Source: Phytohabitans houttuyneae
GTDB lineage: Bacteria > Actinomycetota > Actinomycetes > Mycobacteriales > Micromonosporaceae
Assembly (NCBI RefSeq): GCF_011764425.1
Contig: NZ_BLPF01000001.1
Location: 2,595,001-2,659,000, forward strand
Direction of reading: 5' to 3'
Length of the DNA: 64,000 nucleotides
Shown: one piece after another, positions 8,057 through 18,961 of the stretch
How the letters are laid out: each line of letters starts with the position of its first letter
Position numbering within the stretch: the first letter of the stretch is position 1
Position numbers and translations under genes: made by a program
Notes under the pieces: model-generated
Seen by the model: only the letters and a program-made list of their open reading frames with translations
Database searches by the model: none
What the model was told of the DNA's origin: nothing

Positions 8057-8929
8057 ATGGCTATCCAGCGGGCCCCGATGCCGAGCCGTAGCGTCGCACG
8101 GACGGGGCGGCTGAGAGACGGGCGGGGCCGCGCTGACCTGTGGCTCGGCTACCAGGGCCCGGCCAACCGGCCGTTCGGGGCCGCCACCTCCGCCGCGACG
8201 GGCCGGTTGGTCGCCCGCCACGCGGTGCACACCTCGGCGGCCGACTTCTCGCTGATGCTCGTCGCGCCCGAGTGGATGACCCGCCGCACGGTAAGTCTGG
8301 CCATCGCCGACGCCGTCGCCGAGCTCCGCGCGATCGACGCGACCTACAGCCCGCTGCGCCGCGGCAGCCTCGTGTCGCTGCTGCGGCGGGGCGAGGTCAC
8401 CCCGGAGGCCTACGCGCCACTGGCCGACATCGTGGCCCGCTGCGACGCGATGCGCGCGGCCACCGACGGGTGGTTCGACGCCTGGGCGGTGCCCGGCGGC
8501 TTCGACCCGGGCGGCCTGCTCAAGGGCTGGGCCGTGGAGCGTGCCGCGGCGCGGCTGCGCGCGTCGGGCATCACTGACTACGCCGTGGTGGGCGAGGCGG
8601 ATCTGGCGGTGCGGGGCAACGCACCGCACGGCGGGCCCTGGCGCGTCGCGATCCACCATCCGCGCGAGCCGCGCCGGGTGCCGATGATGCTGGAGATGAC
8701 CGAGGGCGCGGTCGGCACCTCCGGCATCACCGGCCACAGCGGGCACGTGGTCGACCCGCACACCGGCGAGATCGTGCGCCACGTCGGCTGCGCTGTCGTG
8801 ACCGGTCCCGACCTGTCCATCGCCGACGCCTACGCCACGGCCCTCTACGCCGCCGGGCCGGCCGGGCTCGGCTGGTTTCCCACTGTGGACGGTTACCGCA
8901 TGCTCTTCGCCGACTGCCGTCCCGCCTAA
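8057..8929 (+). CDS. ApbE-like FAD:protein FMN transferase
   Basis: 290 aa. ApbE enzymes attach FMN from FAD to a threonine in partner proteins in a Mg-dependent reaction. Family signs: SLAIADAVAELRAIDATYSPLRRGSLVSLLRRGE, FDAWAVPGGFDPGGLLKGWAVERAA, and TSGITGHSGHVVDPHTGE followed by TGPDLSIADAYATALYAAG, which contains the conserved Asp/Thr metal site. No lipobox is present, unlike many ApbE proteins, so it is predicted cytoplasmic. ATG at 8057 is the first start compatible with the family's N-terminus. It is divergent from leuB. No flavinylated target gene is adjacent. Confidence 0.8.
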   Translation: MAIQRAPMPSRSVARTGRLRDGRGRADLWLGYQGPANRPFGAATSAATGRLVARHAVHTSAADFSLMLVAPEWMTRRTVSLAIADAVAELRAIDATYSPLRRGSLVSLLRRGEVTPEAYAPLADIVARCDAMRAATDGWFDAWAVPGGFDPGGLLKGWAVERAAARLRASGITDYAVVGEADLAVRGNAPHGGPWRVAIHHPREPRRVPMMLEMTEGAVGTSGITGHSGHVVDPHTGEIVRHVGCAVVTGPDLSIADAYATALYAAGPAGLGWFPTVDGYRMLFADCRPA

Positions 8930-8954
8930 AGAGCTTTTCTCAAGGGGTAAGGAA

Positions 8955-8997
8955 GATCAGCCTCCGCGGTCTCGGCAAGTGACCGCGGAGGCTGATC
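8955..8997 (+). terminator. strong hairpin after the ApbE-like gene
   Basis: A perfect 17-bp stem GATCAGCCTCCGCGGTC with a 9-nt loop starts 25 nt after the stop. There is no T tract, as with many actinobacterial terminators. Confidence 0.65.
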
Positions 8998-9203
8998 GGC
9001 AGTTCGGGTACGCGTGGCTCGCGCACACGGGAGGTGCGGAAACACACCTCGCCGGCCGCGTCACCCGAAGACCGGCCCACGCGGTGCGTAACCAATTGAA
9101 TACGCTATCGATTCGGCCCGGCCGGGCGCAAGGCAGGCCCCCCGCCGCGTGTCGCGCGGGGTGGGCGCCCCCGGACGTTCACCGGATGGCAATATCTGTG
9201 CCC

Positions 9204-9557
9204 GTGAGTTTTGACCTCGTCGTGTGGGCCCTCGACCGTGGCGCCACGCCAGCGGACGTACGGGCGGCGCACGAGCTGTGCCGCGAAGGTGAGCACGCGG
9301 AGGGCGAAGTCGACCGCCGGATCGGCGCCTTCTACGCCGAGCTGACCGCCCAATACCCGGACAAGGAGGCGGTCGCGGACAGCCCGTGGACCGACGCTCC
9401 CTTGCACGTCGCGCCCGACCACGTCCTGATGTGCCTGAGCGAGTCGTGCGCCGACGCCGTGCTCGAGGCGATCGAGCGTCTGGCCGGCGAAAACGACCTG
9501 ATGCTCCTCGACCTGCAGGACGGCACGGTCTATCCACCACCGTCCCGCGTCGTGTGA
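9204..9557 (+). CDS. conserved hypothetical protein (SFDLVVWALD N-terminus)
   Basis: 117 aa from GTG at 9204 (a start at ATG 9186 would add six residues). The N-terminus VSFDLVVWALDRGATPADV followed by CREGEHAEGEVDRRIGAFYAEL and a DSPWTDAPL segment resembles a family of short actinobacterial proteins of unknown function. No catalytic motif is seen. It is preceded by more than 250 bp with the ApbE terminator and converges on serA with a shared bidirectional terminator. Confidence 0.6.
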   Translation: MSFDLVVWALDRGATPADVRAAHELCREGEHAEGEVDRRIGAFYAELTAQYPDKEAVADSPWTDAPLHVAPDHVLMCLSESCADAVLEAIERLAGENDLMLLDLQDGTVYPPPSRVV

Positions 9558-9589
9558 AAGGGCTCCCCGCCGCGGCGGGGAGCCCTTTT
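9557..9589. terminator. bidirectional terminator between the hypothetical gene and serA
   Basis: A perfect 16-bp palindromic stem (AAAGGGCTCCCCGCCG) begins at the last base of the upstream stop codon and ends in TTTT on the plus strand and TTT on the minus strand, so it can serve both convergent genes. Confidence 0.85.
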
Positions 9590-9598
9590 GCGGTCCTA

Positions 9599-11212
9599 CT
9601 ACTCGTCGCGCAGGTCGGCCGCGCTCGCCGCGGTCGCGCCGATCACGTCGGCGGACTGGGTGAGCAGCTCGGCACCGACCGAGGAGTCGACGGTGAGCGT
9701 CATCAGCGCCTCGCCGCCAGCCTCGCGCCGGGCCACCTGCATGGCCGCGATGTTGACACCCGACTCGCCCAGGATCGACCCGATCGCGCCGACCACACCG
9801 GGCCGGTCCGCGTACCGGAAGAAGAGCAGGATGCCGTCGGCGGTCAGCTCGATGTCGAAGCCGTCGACCTCGGTGAGCTTGATGGTCTCCCGGGTGCCGC
9901 TGACCACGACCGTGCCGGAGACGCTGACCGTACGCCCGTCGGGCAGTGCGCCGCGGACCGTCACCAGCGTCGGCTCCTCGGCCGAGTCGGCGAACGTGGT
10001 CAGCTCGACCTCGACGCCCCGGTCGGCCGCGAACAGCGGCGCGTTGACGTACGTCACCTGCTCCTCGACCACGGAGGCGAACAGGCCCTTGGTGGTGGCG
10101 AGCTTGAGCACCGAGACCTCGTTGGCGACGGCCTCGCCCCGCACCTCGACGGTGACGCTGGCGGCGACCCCACCGGCGACGGCGGTGAACACCTTGCCGA
10201 GCTTTTCGGCGAGCGGGAGCAGCGGGCGCACGTCTTCGGCGACCACGCCGCCGGCCTGCACGTTGACCGCGTCCGGCACGAACTCGCCCTGCAGCGCGAG
10301 CTTGACGCTCTTGGCCACCGCGAGGCCGGCCTTGTCCTGCGCCTCGGCGGTGGACGCGCCGAGGTGTGGCGTGGCCACCACGTTGTCGAACGCGAACAGC
10401 GGCGAGGCGGTGCAGGGCTCCTTCGAGTACACGTCGATGCCGGCGCCGCCCACGCGGCCCTCGGCGATCGCGTCCGCGAGCGCCTGCTCGTCGATCAGGC
10501 CACCGCGCGCGGCGTTGATGATCCGCACGCCCGGCTTGACGATCGCCAGCTCCTTTTCGCCGATGAGGCCCACGGTCTCCGGCGTCTTGGGCAGGTGGAT
10601 CGAGATGAAGTCGCTCTCCCGCAGCAGCTCCTCCAGGCCGACCAGGCGGACGCCGAGCTGGGCCGCGCGAGCGGGCTGCACGTACGGGTCGTAGGCGATC
10701 AGGCGGGTGCCGAACGCGGCGATCCGCTGGGCGAAGAGCACGCCGATGCGCCCCAGGCCGACAACACCCACCGTCTTGCCCTGGATCTCGACGCCGGTGT
10801 ACTTCGACCGCTTCCACTCGCCGGCCTTGAGCGCGGCGCTGGCGCTGGCGGTGTTGCGCGCGACCGCGAGGAGCAGCGCGAGGGCCTGCTCGGCGGCGGA
10901 GACGATGTTGGAGGTGGGCGCGTTGACGACCATGACGCCGCGGGCGGTGGCGGCGGACACCTCGACGTTGTCGAGGCCGACCCCGGCACGGGCGACGACC
11001 TTGAGGCGGGGGGCGGCGGCGACAGCCTCGGCGTCGATCTGTGTGGCGGAGCGGACGATCACTGCGTGGGCTTCGGACAGCGCGGCGAGGAGGGCCGGGC
11101 GGTCGGTGCCATCCACGTGGCGGACGTCGAAGTCGTGCGCGAGCACGTCGATGGCGGCGGGAGCGAGCTCTTCAGCGATCAGCACGACCGGAGTAAATGC
11201 GACGGGAGTCAT
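9599..11212 (-). CDS. serA: D-3-phosphoglycerate dehydrogenase
   Basis: 537 aa, first step of the phosphorylated serine pathway. Substrate-binding and Rossmann domains are followed by an intervening (ASB) domain and a C-terminal ACT domain (residues about 455-525, RYADRPGVVGAIGSILGESGVNI), the long actinobacterial/type 1 form feedback-inhibited by serine. GLGRIGVLFAQRIAAFG binds NAD; INAARGGLIDE (Arg), SKEP (Glu) and TPHLGAST (His) are the catalytic triad. GAGGACAG precedes the ATG. It links to glyA function (serine to glycine) elsewhere in the window. Confidence 0.96.
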   Translation of the reverse strand: MTPVAFTPVVLIAEELAPAAIDVLAHDFDVRHVDGTDRPALLAALSEAHAVIVRSATQIDAEAVAAAPRLKVVARAGVGLDNVEVSAATARGVMVVNAPTSNIVSAAEQALALLLAVARNTASASAALKAGEWKRSKYTGVEIQGKTVGVVGLGRIGVLFAQRIAAFGTRLIAYDPYVQPARAAQLGVRLVGLEELLRESDFISIHLPKTPETVGLIGEKELAIVKPGVRIINAARGGLIDEQALADAIAEGRVGGAGIDVYSKEPCTASPLFAFDNVVATPHLGASTAEAQDKAGLAVAKSVKLALQGEFVPDAVNVQAGGVVAEDVRPLLPLAEKLGKVFTAVAGGVAASVTVEVRGEAVANEVSVLKLATTKGLFASVVEEQVTYVNAPLFAADRGVEVELTTFADSAEEPTLVTVRGALPDGRTVSVSGTVVVSGTRETIKLTEVDGFDIELTADGILLFFRYADRPGVVGAIGSILGESGVNIAAMQVARREAGGEALMTLTVDSSVGAELLTQSADVIGATAASAADLRDE

Positions 11213-11507
11213 CTGTCCTCGTAGGTTGTGGGCGGGTTTTCGGCAGCGCGTCGACCTCGAGTGAGTGTGGCCGTGTCAGCGCGCCGCTCTGCGCCCTGCG
11301 CCTCCCCGCGAGCGGACGGCTCTCGCGGTCGTCGCCATCTCCACGCCGCCCGTCAGGGCCCGGCGACCGGCGCGAGGAAAGCGTGCGTGCCCTATCCCGC
11401 GATCGTAGGCGCACGAGGACGCTGCGTCGCTCCCACCTCGGCGTGAGCGCCCTCACAACCCTTTACAAATGCGACGTAACAGGCGCAGCTTGCCAGCCGC
11501 AGGACGC
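11213..11507. other. serA upstream region without a gene
   Basis: About 295 bp between serA and mpgS (both minus strand). No frame with domain features, no leader peptide rich in a single amino acid and no terminator hairpin was found. It presumably holds the serA promoter, which cannot be placed with confidence. Confidence 0.4.
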
Positions 11508-12737
11508 CTACCCGAACGGGTGACGGTCCACCTTGGCGAGCTCGCGACCCACCTGCCGGAACGACGTCGCCTCCGAGGTGAGCGCGTCGAGGAACGTGTC
11601 GAAGGCGAGCGAACCGACCGGCGGGTAGATGCGCTCCCGCGGCGGCTCCTGGCCCGGCACGAGCGCGCCCTCGGAGACCATGAACTCCAGGATCGCCTCG
11701 CGCACCGCCGGAAGCGCGACCGGCGAGTGGTACAGCACGTTGAGCGCCTGCATCCGCATGCCCTTGACGTGGTCCTCGCCCTTGTTGTCGTGGAAGTGCG
11801 GGTTGCGCGTCTCGATCTGCAGCACGGGCACCGAATGCGGCAGCGCGTGCGCGGAGACGACCGGGAGCACGCCGCCGAACTGCTCGAAGAGCTCGACGTA
11901 CTCGAACGGCTCGACCGCGAAGCCGCCGGCCAGCCGCATCTGCATGCCGAGCTCGAGGCTGAGCGCGTGCTCGCCGGCGTTGCCGGTCGCGATCACCTCG
12001 GTGCCGAAGCCGGAGTACTCGGCGACGAGGCGGTTGAGGAACATGTTCGTGACTTCGGAGCTGCGCCCGCGGCGGCTGAAGAAGAGGCGTCCGTCGCGCA
12101 GCTTGGGCTTGGAGTGCCAGGAGATGCGGACCATCGAGTACGGGCTGTCGGCCGAGGCCAGGTGCAGGCCGGCCGCGTAGGCCTTGCAGTACTCGTTGAC
12201 CGCGCCGGGCACGTAGTTGTCGGCGTCGACGTAGCCCAGGTACCGCCGGCCGGTCATGGCCGCCATCGCCATGCCGATCAGCATCGCCTCGCCCTTGCCG
12301 GTGCGGACCAGCCCTTCGTCGTCGATCAGCTCCGGCATCCCGGCCGCCTTGATCGCCGCCGCCAGACCGGGGTCACGCTGGTGAATCGCCATCGCCGGAC
12401 GCTCCGCCGAGCGGCAGAACTGCTCCAGGCTCTGCACCTCAATCTCGTACCGATCGACGGGCTGGCGAGCACTGTTACTGACGAGAATGATGAGACAGTC
12501 GTGCGGAATTCCAGAGAGCACGCCCTCAATTACTCTGCGTGTCTCATTCATACACGGAATAACGACGACCAATTCCTCCTCGACCACACGCATGGCGTCG
12601 GGTGGCACCAGCTGACTATGGGATCCGCCCTGGTCAGCGCCGCGTTGCGCGCCCGAGTCGAGCTCGATGACGCGCTGAAGCTCATGGATCCGGACGGCGC
12701 CGAAGCGCTCGGTTCGGTGCGGTTGCTCCAGACGCAT
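11508..12737 (-). CDS. mpgS: mannosyl-3-phosphoglycerate synthase
   Basis: 409 aa, GT55 family. Transfers mannose from GDP-mannose to 3-phosphoglycerate, giving the precursor of the compatible solute mannosylglycerate. MRLEQPHRTERFGAVRIHELQ at the start matches the family; VIPCMNE and YVDADNYVPG (metal-binding DxD-like) are the nucleotide-sugar elements; EIEVQSLEQFCRS, VRTGKGEAMLIG and a CKAYAAG segment are conserved. ATG at 12737 is chosen over upstream starts because homology begins there. No phosphatase (mpgP) gene is adjacent, so the second step must be encoded elsewhere or be done by a non-dedicated phosphatase. It sits between ilvC and serA, the latter consuming the same substrate. Confidence 0.85.
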   Translation of the reverse strand: MRLEQPHRTERFGAVRIHELQRVIELDSGAQRGADQGGSHSQLVPPDAMRVVEEELVVVIPCMNETRRVIEGVLSGIPHDCLIILVSNSARQPVDRYEIEVQSLEQFCRSAERPAMAIHQRDPGLAAAIKAAGMPELIDDEGLVRTGKGEAMLIGMAMAAMTGRRYLGYVDADNYVPGAVNEYCKAYAAGLHLASADSPYSMVRISWHSKPKLRDGRLFFSRRGRSSEVTNMFLNRLVAEYSGFGTEVIATGNAGEHALSLELGMQMRLAGGFAVEPFEYVELFEQFGGVLPVVSAHALPHSVPVLQIETRNPHFHDNKGEDHVKGMRMQALNVLYHSPVALPAVREAILEFMVSEGALVPGQEPPRERIYPPVGSLAFDTFLDALTSEATSFRQVGRELAKVDRHPFG

Positions 12738-12847
12738 GAATCGACGGTACCTGAGGGTTCGATTAAGTGCGCGTAAGCGAAGACAGATTGGGGGAAGGTG
12801 GGGCTGCCGCGCGTAATAGTTCCATACACGCAATCTGCTGGTAACGA

Positions 12848-12880
12848 AGACGCCCTCCGGAGACCGTCCGGAGGGCGTCT
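12848..12880 (-). terminator. ilvC terminator
   Basis: A perfect 14-bp stem AGACGCCCTCCGGA with a 5-nt loop lies 13 nt after the ilvC stop on the minus strand and is followed by TCTTCGTT. It separates ilvBNC from mpgS. Confidence 0.7.
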
Positions 12881-12892
12881 GCATACAGTCGA

Positions 12893-14479
<1,587 letters not shown>

Positions 14480-14480
<1 letters not shown>

Positions 14481-16324
14481 CAGAGGTCGTCCTCGTCGAA
14501 GCTCGGGCGCATGTCGCGGGCGAACATGATCTCGTCGTTGCTGGTACCGGCGGCGACCATCGGCCACACCATCGCGTCCTTGCCGACCACGAAGTCGACG
14601 ACGACGGGCGCGTCGTTGATCTCCATGGCCGCCTTGATGGTCTTGTCGACGTCGTCCGCGCTCTCGCAGCGCAGGCCGATGCAGCCGAGCGCCTCGGCCA
14701 GCTTGACGAAGTCGGGGATGCGGTGCTTGTGGGTGCCCAGGTCGGTGTTGGAGTAGCGCTCGCCGTAGAACAGCGTCTGCCACTGCCGCACCATACCGAG
14801 GTTGCCGTTGTTGATGATGGCGACCTTGATCGGGATGCCTTCAAGCGCGCAGGTGGCCAGCTCCTGATTGGTCATCTGGAAGCAGCCGTCGCCGTCGATA
14901 GCCCACACGGTGGTGTCCGGCTTGCCGACCTTGGCGCCCATCGCGGCCGGCACCGCGTACCCCATCGTGCCGGCGCCACCGGAGTTGAGCCACGTGTGCG
15001 GCTTCTCGTACGAGATGAACTGCGAGGCCCACATCTGGTGCTGTCCGACACCGGCCACGTAGATGGAGTCCGGGCCGGCGATCTCGCCCAGCCGCTTGAT
15101 GACGTACTGCGGGGCGAGCGTGCCGTCGGTCGGGTCGTCCCAACCCAGCGGGTACCGGTTGCGCAGGTCGTCGAGCTGGGCCCACCAGTCGGTGCGGTCG
15201 CCGGTGCGGCCGGCCGCCCGCTCGGCCGAGACGGCCTGGATCAGCTCGTCGATGACGTGCCGCGCGTCGCCGACGATCGGCACGTCCGCGGTGCGGTTCT
15301 TGCCGATCTCGGCCGGGTCGATGTCGGCGTGCACGATCGCCGCGTCCGGCGCGAACGAGTCGAGCTTGCCGGTCACCCGGTCGTCGAAGCGGGCGCCGAG
15401 CGCGACCAGCAGGTCGGCCTTCTGCAGCGCGTACACGGCGGAGACGGAGCCGTGCATGCCGGGCATGCCCAGGTGCTGCGGGTGCGAGTCGGGGAACGCC
15501 CCGCGCGCCATCAGCGTGGTCACGACCGGGATGCCGGTCAGCTCGGCCAGCTTGCGCAGGCTGTCGGTGGCGCCGGCCTTGAGCACGCCGCCGCCGACGT
15601 ACAGCACGGGACGGCGGGCCGAGGTCATCAGCTTGGCGGCCTCGCGGATCTGCTTGCCGTGCGGGTGCAGCGTCGGCCGGTAGCCCGGCAGCTCCATCGC
15701 CGGCGGCCAGTTGAACGTGGTCTGTGCCTGCAGCACGTCCTTGGGGATGTCGACCAGGACCGGCCCGGGGCGCCCGGTGGAGGCGAGGTGGAACGCCTCG
15801 GCCATGACCCGCGGGATCTCCTCCGGCGTGGTCACCAGGTAGTTGTGCTTGGTGATCGGCAGGGTGATGCCCTGGATGTCGGCTTCCTGGAACGCGTCCG
15901 TGCCGATCGCCGGCCGCGCCACCTGGCCGGTGATCGCGACGATCGGGACCGAGTCCATGTACGCGTCGGCGATCGGGGTGACGAGGTTGGTCGCGCCGGG
16001 GCCGGAGGTGGCCATGCAGACGCCGACCTTGCCGGTGGCCTGTGCGTATCCGGTGGCGGCGTGACCGGCGCCCTGCTCGTGGCGGACCAGGATGTGCCGC
16101 ACGGCCGAGTCGTAGATCGGGTCGTACGCCGGCAGGATCGCGCCGCCGGGGATGCCGAACATGACGTCGACGCCGAGGGCCTCGAGCGACTTGACGAGGC
16201 TTACCGCGCCGGAGACCTTGGCGGGGGCGGGCGGTGCCGCCGGGGTGGCGGCGTTGGCCGCGGCGGCGAGCATCGCCGGCGACGGTGCGCGGTGGGCGAG
16301 TGACTCAGGTGTTGGTCTCGTCAT
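14480..16324 (-). CDS. ilvB: acetolactate synthase large subunit
   Basis: 614 aa TPP, FAD and Mg-dependent enzyme making acetolactate (Val/Leu) and acetohydroxybutyrate (Ile). The N-terminal PYR domain has [15 protein letters not shown] and [19 protein letters not shown] with the catalytic Glu; the central domain binds FAD; the C-terminal PP domain has the TPP motif [12 protein letters not shown]...INN. The first 40 residues, Ala/Pro-rich, extend beyond the conserved start. An attenuator-like structure lies 60-120 nt upstream. Confidence 0.97.
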
Positions 16325-16386
16325 GGCGTTCAGCCTTCTGGCTCGTGGTCGGCGGTCTCGTGGTCACGTGGCTTTTCGAAAGGCAC

Positions 16387-16445
16387 AAAAAAGGCCCGCG
16401 TGCGAACGCACGGGGCCAGCGCACTCTCCGGAGGGGAGAGTGCGC
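16387..16445 (-). promoter_or_regulatory. tandem hairpins with terminator in the ilvB leader (candidate attenuator)
   Basis: On the minus strand a perfect 11-bp stem (GCGCACTCTCC, 16419-16445) is followed directly by a second stem (16393-16417) and six T residues (16387-16392), then the ilvB start 63 nt later. The second hairpin is an intrinsic terminator. The first arm GCGCAC can also pair with the GTGCG of the second hairpin, a possible antiterminator. The same structure may simply end the GGDEF gene just upstream; both roles are possible. Confidence 0.6.
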
Positions 16446-16478
16446 TCAGGTAAGTACTCGAGACGACCAAGTCGGCAT
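16446..16478 (-). CDS. possible ilvB leader peptide
   Basis: An ATG frame of ten codons reads MPTWSSRVLT and its stop codon abuts the first hairpin of the ilvB leader. It contains adjacent Val and Leu codons near the end, but is not strongly enriched in branched-chain residues, and its ribosome-binding site is poor. Position supports it, composition only weakly. Confidence 0.3.
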   Translation of the reverse strand: MPTWSSRVLT

Positions 16479-16482
16479 GGGC

Positions 16483-18804
16483 CTAAGCCTGACGCATCTC
16501 ACGCGATGAGTCAACTGCTCCCACATTGTGGGCGCGGCGCCCTGTTGGCCCTGCATTTTGCTCTCGATCGCTCTTCTGCTCGGGCACTGGCACGACTCGA
16601 GCGGGCGACGAGGCGGACTCCAGCCGGGCCTCGAAATGCTCAGCCGGCACCGGCCATCCGGACAGGTAACCCTGGCCGAGCTTGCATCCCGCCTCGACCA
16701 CCATCGCCATCTGTCGCTGCTCGCCGATGCCCTCCGCGATGACCTCCAGCCCGAACTGGTGGCCCAGCTCGACCACCACCCGCACCATCTGCGGCACCAC
16801 CAGCGAGTGGTCGATCTTCAGGATGTCGATCGGGAGCCGGCTCAGCTGGCCGAGCGAGGAGTACCCGGCGCCGAAGTCGTCCAGGGCGATCCGCACCCCT
16901 GTCTCGCGCAGGTCGCCCAGCCGCCGGATCAGCTCCTCCACGTCGGTGGAGACGGCGTGCTCGGTGACCTCCAGCACGAGGCGCTGCGGCGGCACCCGGT
17001 GCGCCCGCAGCGCGTCCTTCACCTGGTCGACGTACCGGCTGGCGTGCAGCTCGCGGGGCGAGACGTTTACCGACACCCACACGTCGTGTCCCTCGGCGAG
17101 CCAGCGGGACAGCTGGTGGCAGGCCTGGTGCAGCACCCACGCGCCAAGCCTGTTGATCATCCCGCACTCCTCGGCGAGCGGGATGAACTCGTCCGGGCCG
17201 ACCTTGCCCAGCCGCGGGTGCTGCCACCGCAGCAGCGCCTCGGCGCCGACCGGCCGCACGTCGGGCAGCACCACGACCGGCTGGTACTGCAGGTGCAGTT
17301 CGTCGCGGTCGATCGCGCCGCGCAGCTCGTGCTCCAGCTCGGTGTGGCGGCGCAGCTTCACGTCGTACTCGACGTCGTAGCGCTCGACCCTGTTTTTGCC
17401 GTGCGACTTGGCCCAGCGCAGGGCGAGATCCGCGTTGCGCAGCAACGTCGTCACGTCGGGGACGGTCGCGCAGCCGGCCAGCCCGATGCTGACGGAGAGG
17501 AAGACCGTGCCGGTCTCCTGCTCGTACGGCCCGCCGAGCACGCGGAGCAGCCGGGACGCGGCCCGCGTGGCCTCGTCCGGGCGGGCCCACATCAGCACGG
17601 CGAACTCGTCTCCGCCGAGCCGCGCGGCCACGTCGCCGGGGCGCAGGTTCATCCGCAGGCGCTGCCCCACCTCGACGAGCACCGCGTCGCCCACGTCGTG
17701 GCCGCGCATGTCGTTGACGTTTTTGAACCCGTCGAGGTCGAGCGCCAGCAGCACCGCCTCGGCTCCCGGCGCCTGCTCGTCCTCAAGTGCGCTGAGCAGG
17801 CCCCGCCGGTTGGCCAGGCCGGTGAGCGGGTCGGTGTGGGCCAGCTCGCGGAAGTGCGCCTCCCGGTCGCGCAGCCTCTCCGCGTACGCCTTGACGTCGC
17901 GCAGCGCCAGGAACTGCCGCCCCACCAGCGCGAACCCCTCCAGGCTGCCGGTCACGATGCCGACCATGTCGAAGGCGCCGCCGCGGACGAGGTGGTACAG
18001 GGCGGAGGCGGCCATCGCGGCCATCGGCAAGAACGCGTACGCACTGCCGCGGCGGCTCAGCTCCTCGTCTAGCGCCGGGCTGTCGTCGCCCTCGGGCACC
18101 GGCGCGACCGGCCAGCGGTCGGTGCCGCGGGCGGCGAACGCGACGAGGCCGAGCGCGGCCGGCAACGCCACGGCGCTCACGTCGACAAGTGCGGTCATGC
18201 CCTGGCAGACGCCACCGGCCAGCCCCATCCCGGCGACCGCCGCCAGCGTCACGCCGGTGCCGACCCGCACCAGCGGACCGCGTGGCCGGGCCGCGCGCAT
18301 CGCCGTGATCACGCTGACGCCCAGCGCCAGCGCGGCGATCGCGGCCGGGATCAGCAGCGGGCGGCACCAGAACGGGGTGCGGTCGCCCAGCACGCGGGTC
18401 GGCTCGGAGACCGCCACCCAGCCGACGAACCACAGCGCGGCGGCGATCACCAGCGCGTCGAGCAGGTAGCGCAGCATGCCCGGCCGCGAGGGTGCCGCGC
18501 CGGGCAGCGTGAGCAGGCCGAGGAGCAGCAGGCCGCTGCTGACCGCGACGCCGAGCGCGAGCAGGCTGCCGAGCGAGGTCTTTTCGTGCTGGGTGTGCAC
18601 GATGTGCTCCTGCACGGCGATGCTGGCCGCGATGCCTCCGGCCGTGGTCAGCGCCCCCGCGGCCGCGCCCGCGGCGAGCAGCCGGTGGGCGCGCCGACTC
18701 GCTCCGGCGCGCGCTCGCGCCGACGCGGCCAGCAACACGACACAGACCAGCGCGAACACCACGCCTGCCGTCGCGACGGCCGCCACCACCGAGGGGAGGG
18801 GCAC
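16483..18804 (-). CDS. membrane GGDEF-EAL protein (c-di-GMP synthesis/breakdown)
   Basis: 773 aa from GTG at 18804 (PLPSVVAAVATAG start of the first membrane span). About eight hydrophobic segments (residues 1-290) form an uncharacterised sensory region, followed by GGDEF (RLGGDEF at about 400) and EAL (EALLRW at about 522) domains. The I-site RPGD lies five residues before GGDEF, so diguanylate cyclase feedback inhibition is expected. EAL metal residues EALLRW, SVNVSP, EVTEH, LDDFGAGYSS and LKID are intact, so both activities are possible. It lies between divergent ilvD and the ilvB leader; its stop is only 5 nt from the leader frame. Confidence 0.88.
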   Translation of the reverse strand: MPLPSVVAAVATAGVVFALVCVVLLAASARARAGASRRAHRLLAAGAAAGALTTAGGIAASIAVQEHIVHTQHEKTSLGSLLALGVAVSSGLLLLGLLTLPGAAPSRPGMLRYLLDALVIAAALWFVGWVAVSEPTRVLGDRTPFWCRPLLIPAAIAALALGVSVITAMRAARPRGPLVRVGTGVTLAAVAGMGLAGGVCQGMTALVDVSAVALPAALGLVAFAARGTDRWPVAPVPEGDDSPALDEELSRRGSAYAFLPMAAMAASALYHLVRGGAFDMVGIVTGSLEGFALVGRQFLALRDVKAYAERLRDREAHFRELAHTDPLTGLANRRGLLSALEDEQAPGAEAVLLALDLDGFKNVNDMRGHDVGDAVLVEVGQRLRMNLRPGDVAARLGGDEFAVLMWARPDEATRAASRLLRVLGGPYEQETGTVFLSVSIGLAGCATVPDVTTLLRNADLALRWAKSHGKNRVERYDVEYDVKLRRHTELEHELRGAIDRDELHLQYQPVVVLPDVRPVGAEALLRWQHPRLGKVGPDEFIPLAEECGMINRLGAWVLHQACHQLSRWLAEGHDVWVSVNVSPRELHASRYVDQVKDALRAHRVPPQRLVLEVTEHAVSTDVEELIRRLGDLRETGVRIALDDFGAGYSSLGQLSRLPIDILKIDHSLVVPQMVRVVVELGHQFGLEVIAEGIGEQRQMAMVVEAGCKLGQGYLSGWPVPAEHFEARLESASSPARVVPVPEQKSDREQNAGPTGRRAHNVGAVDSSREMRQA

Positions 18805-18961
18805 AAAACCATGCTGCCGGAATTCAGGGGGCCATGGGGGACGGCATGTGCGACTCGCATCTTTTTGGCACGAAGCGGCTATTCGGACGAGTGCTACCCG
18901 ACCCAACGGGCAGGTTGCCCTTATCTGATCCCGGATATTGAAACGTGACAGACTGGGTTTC

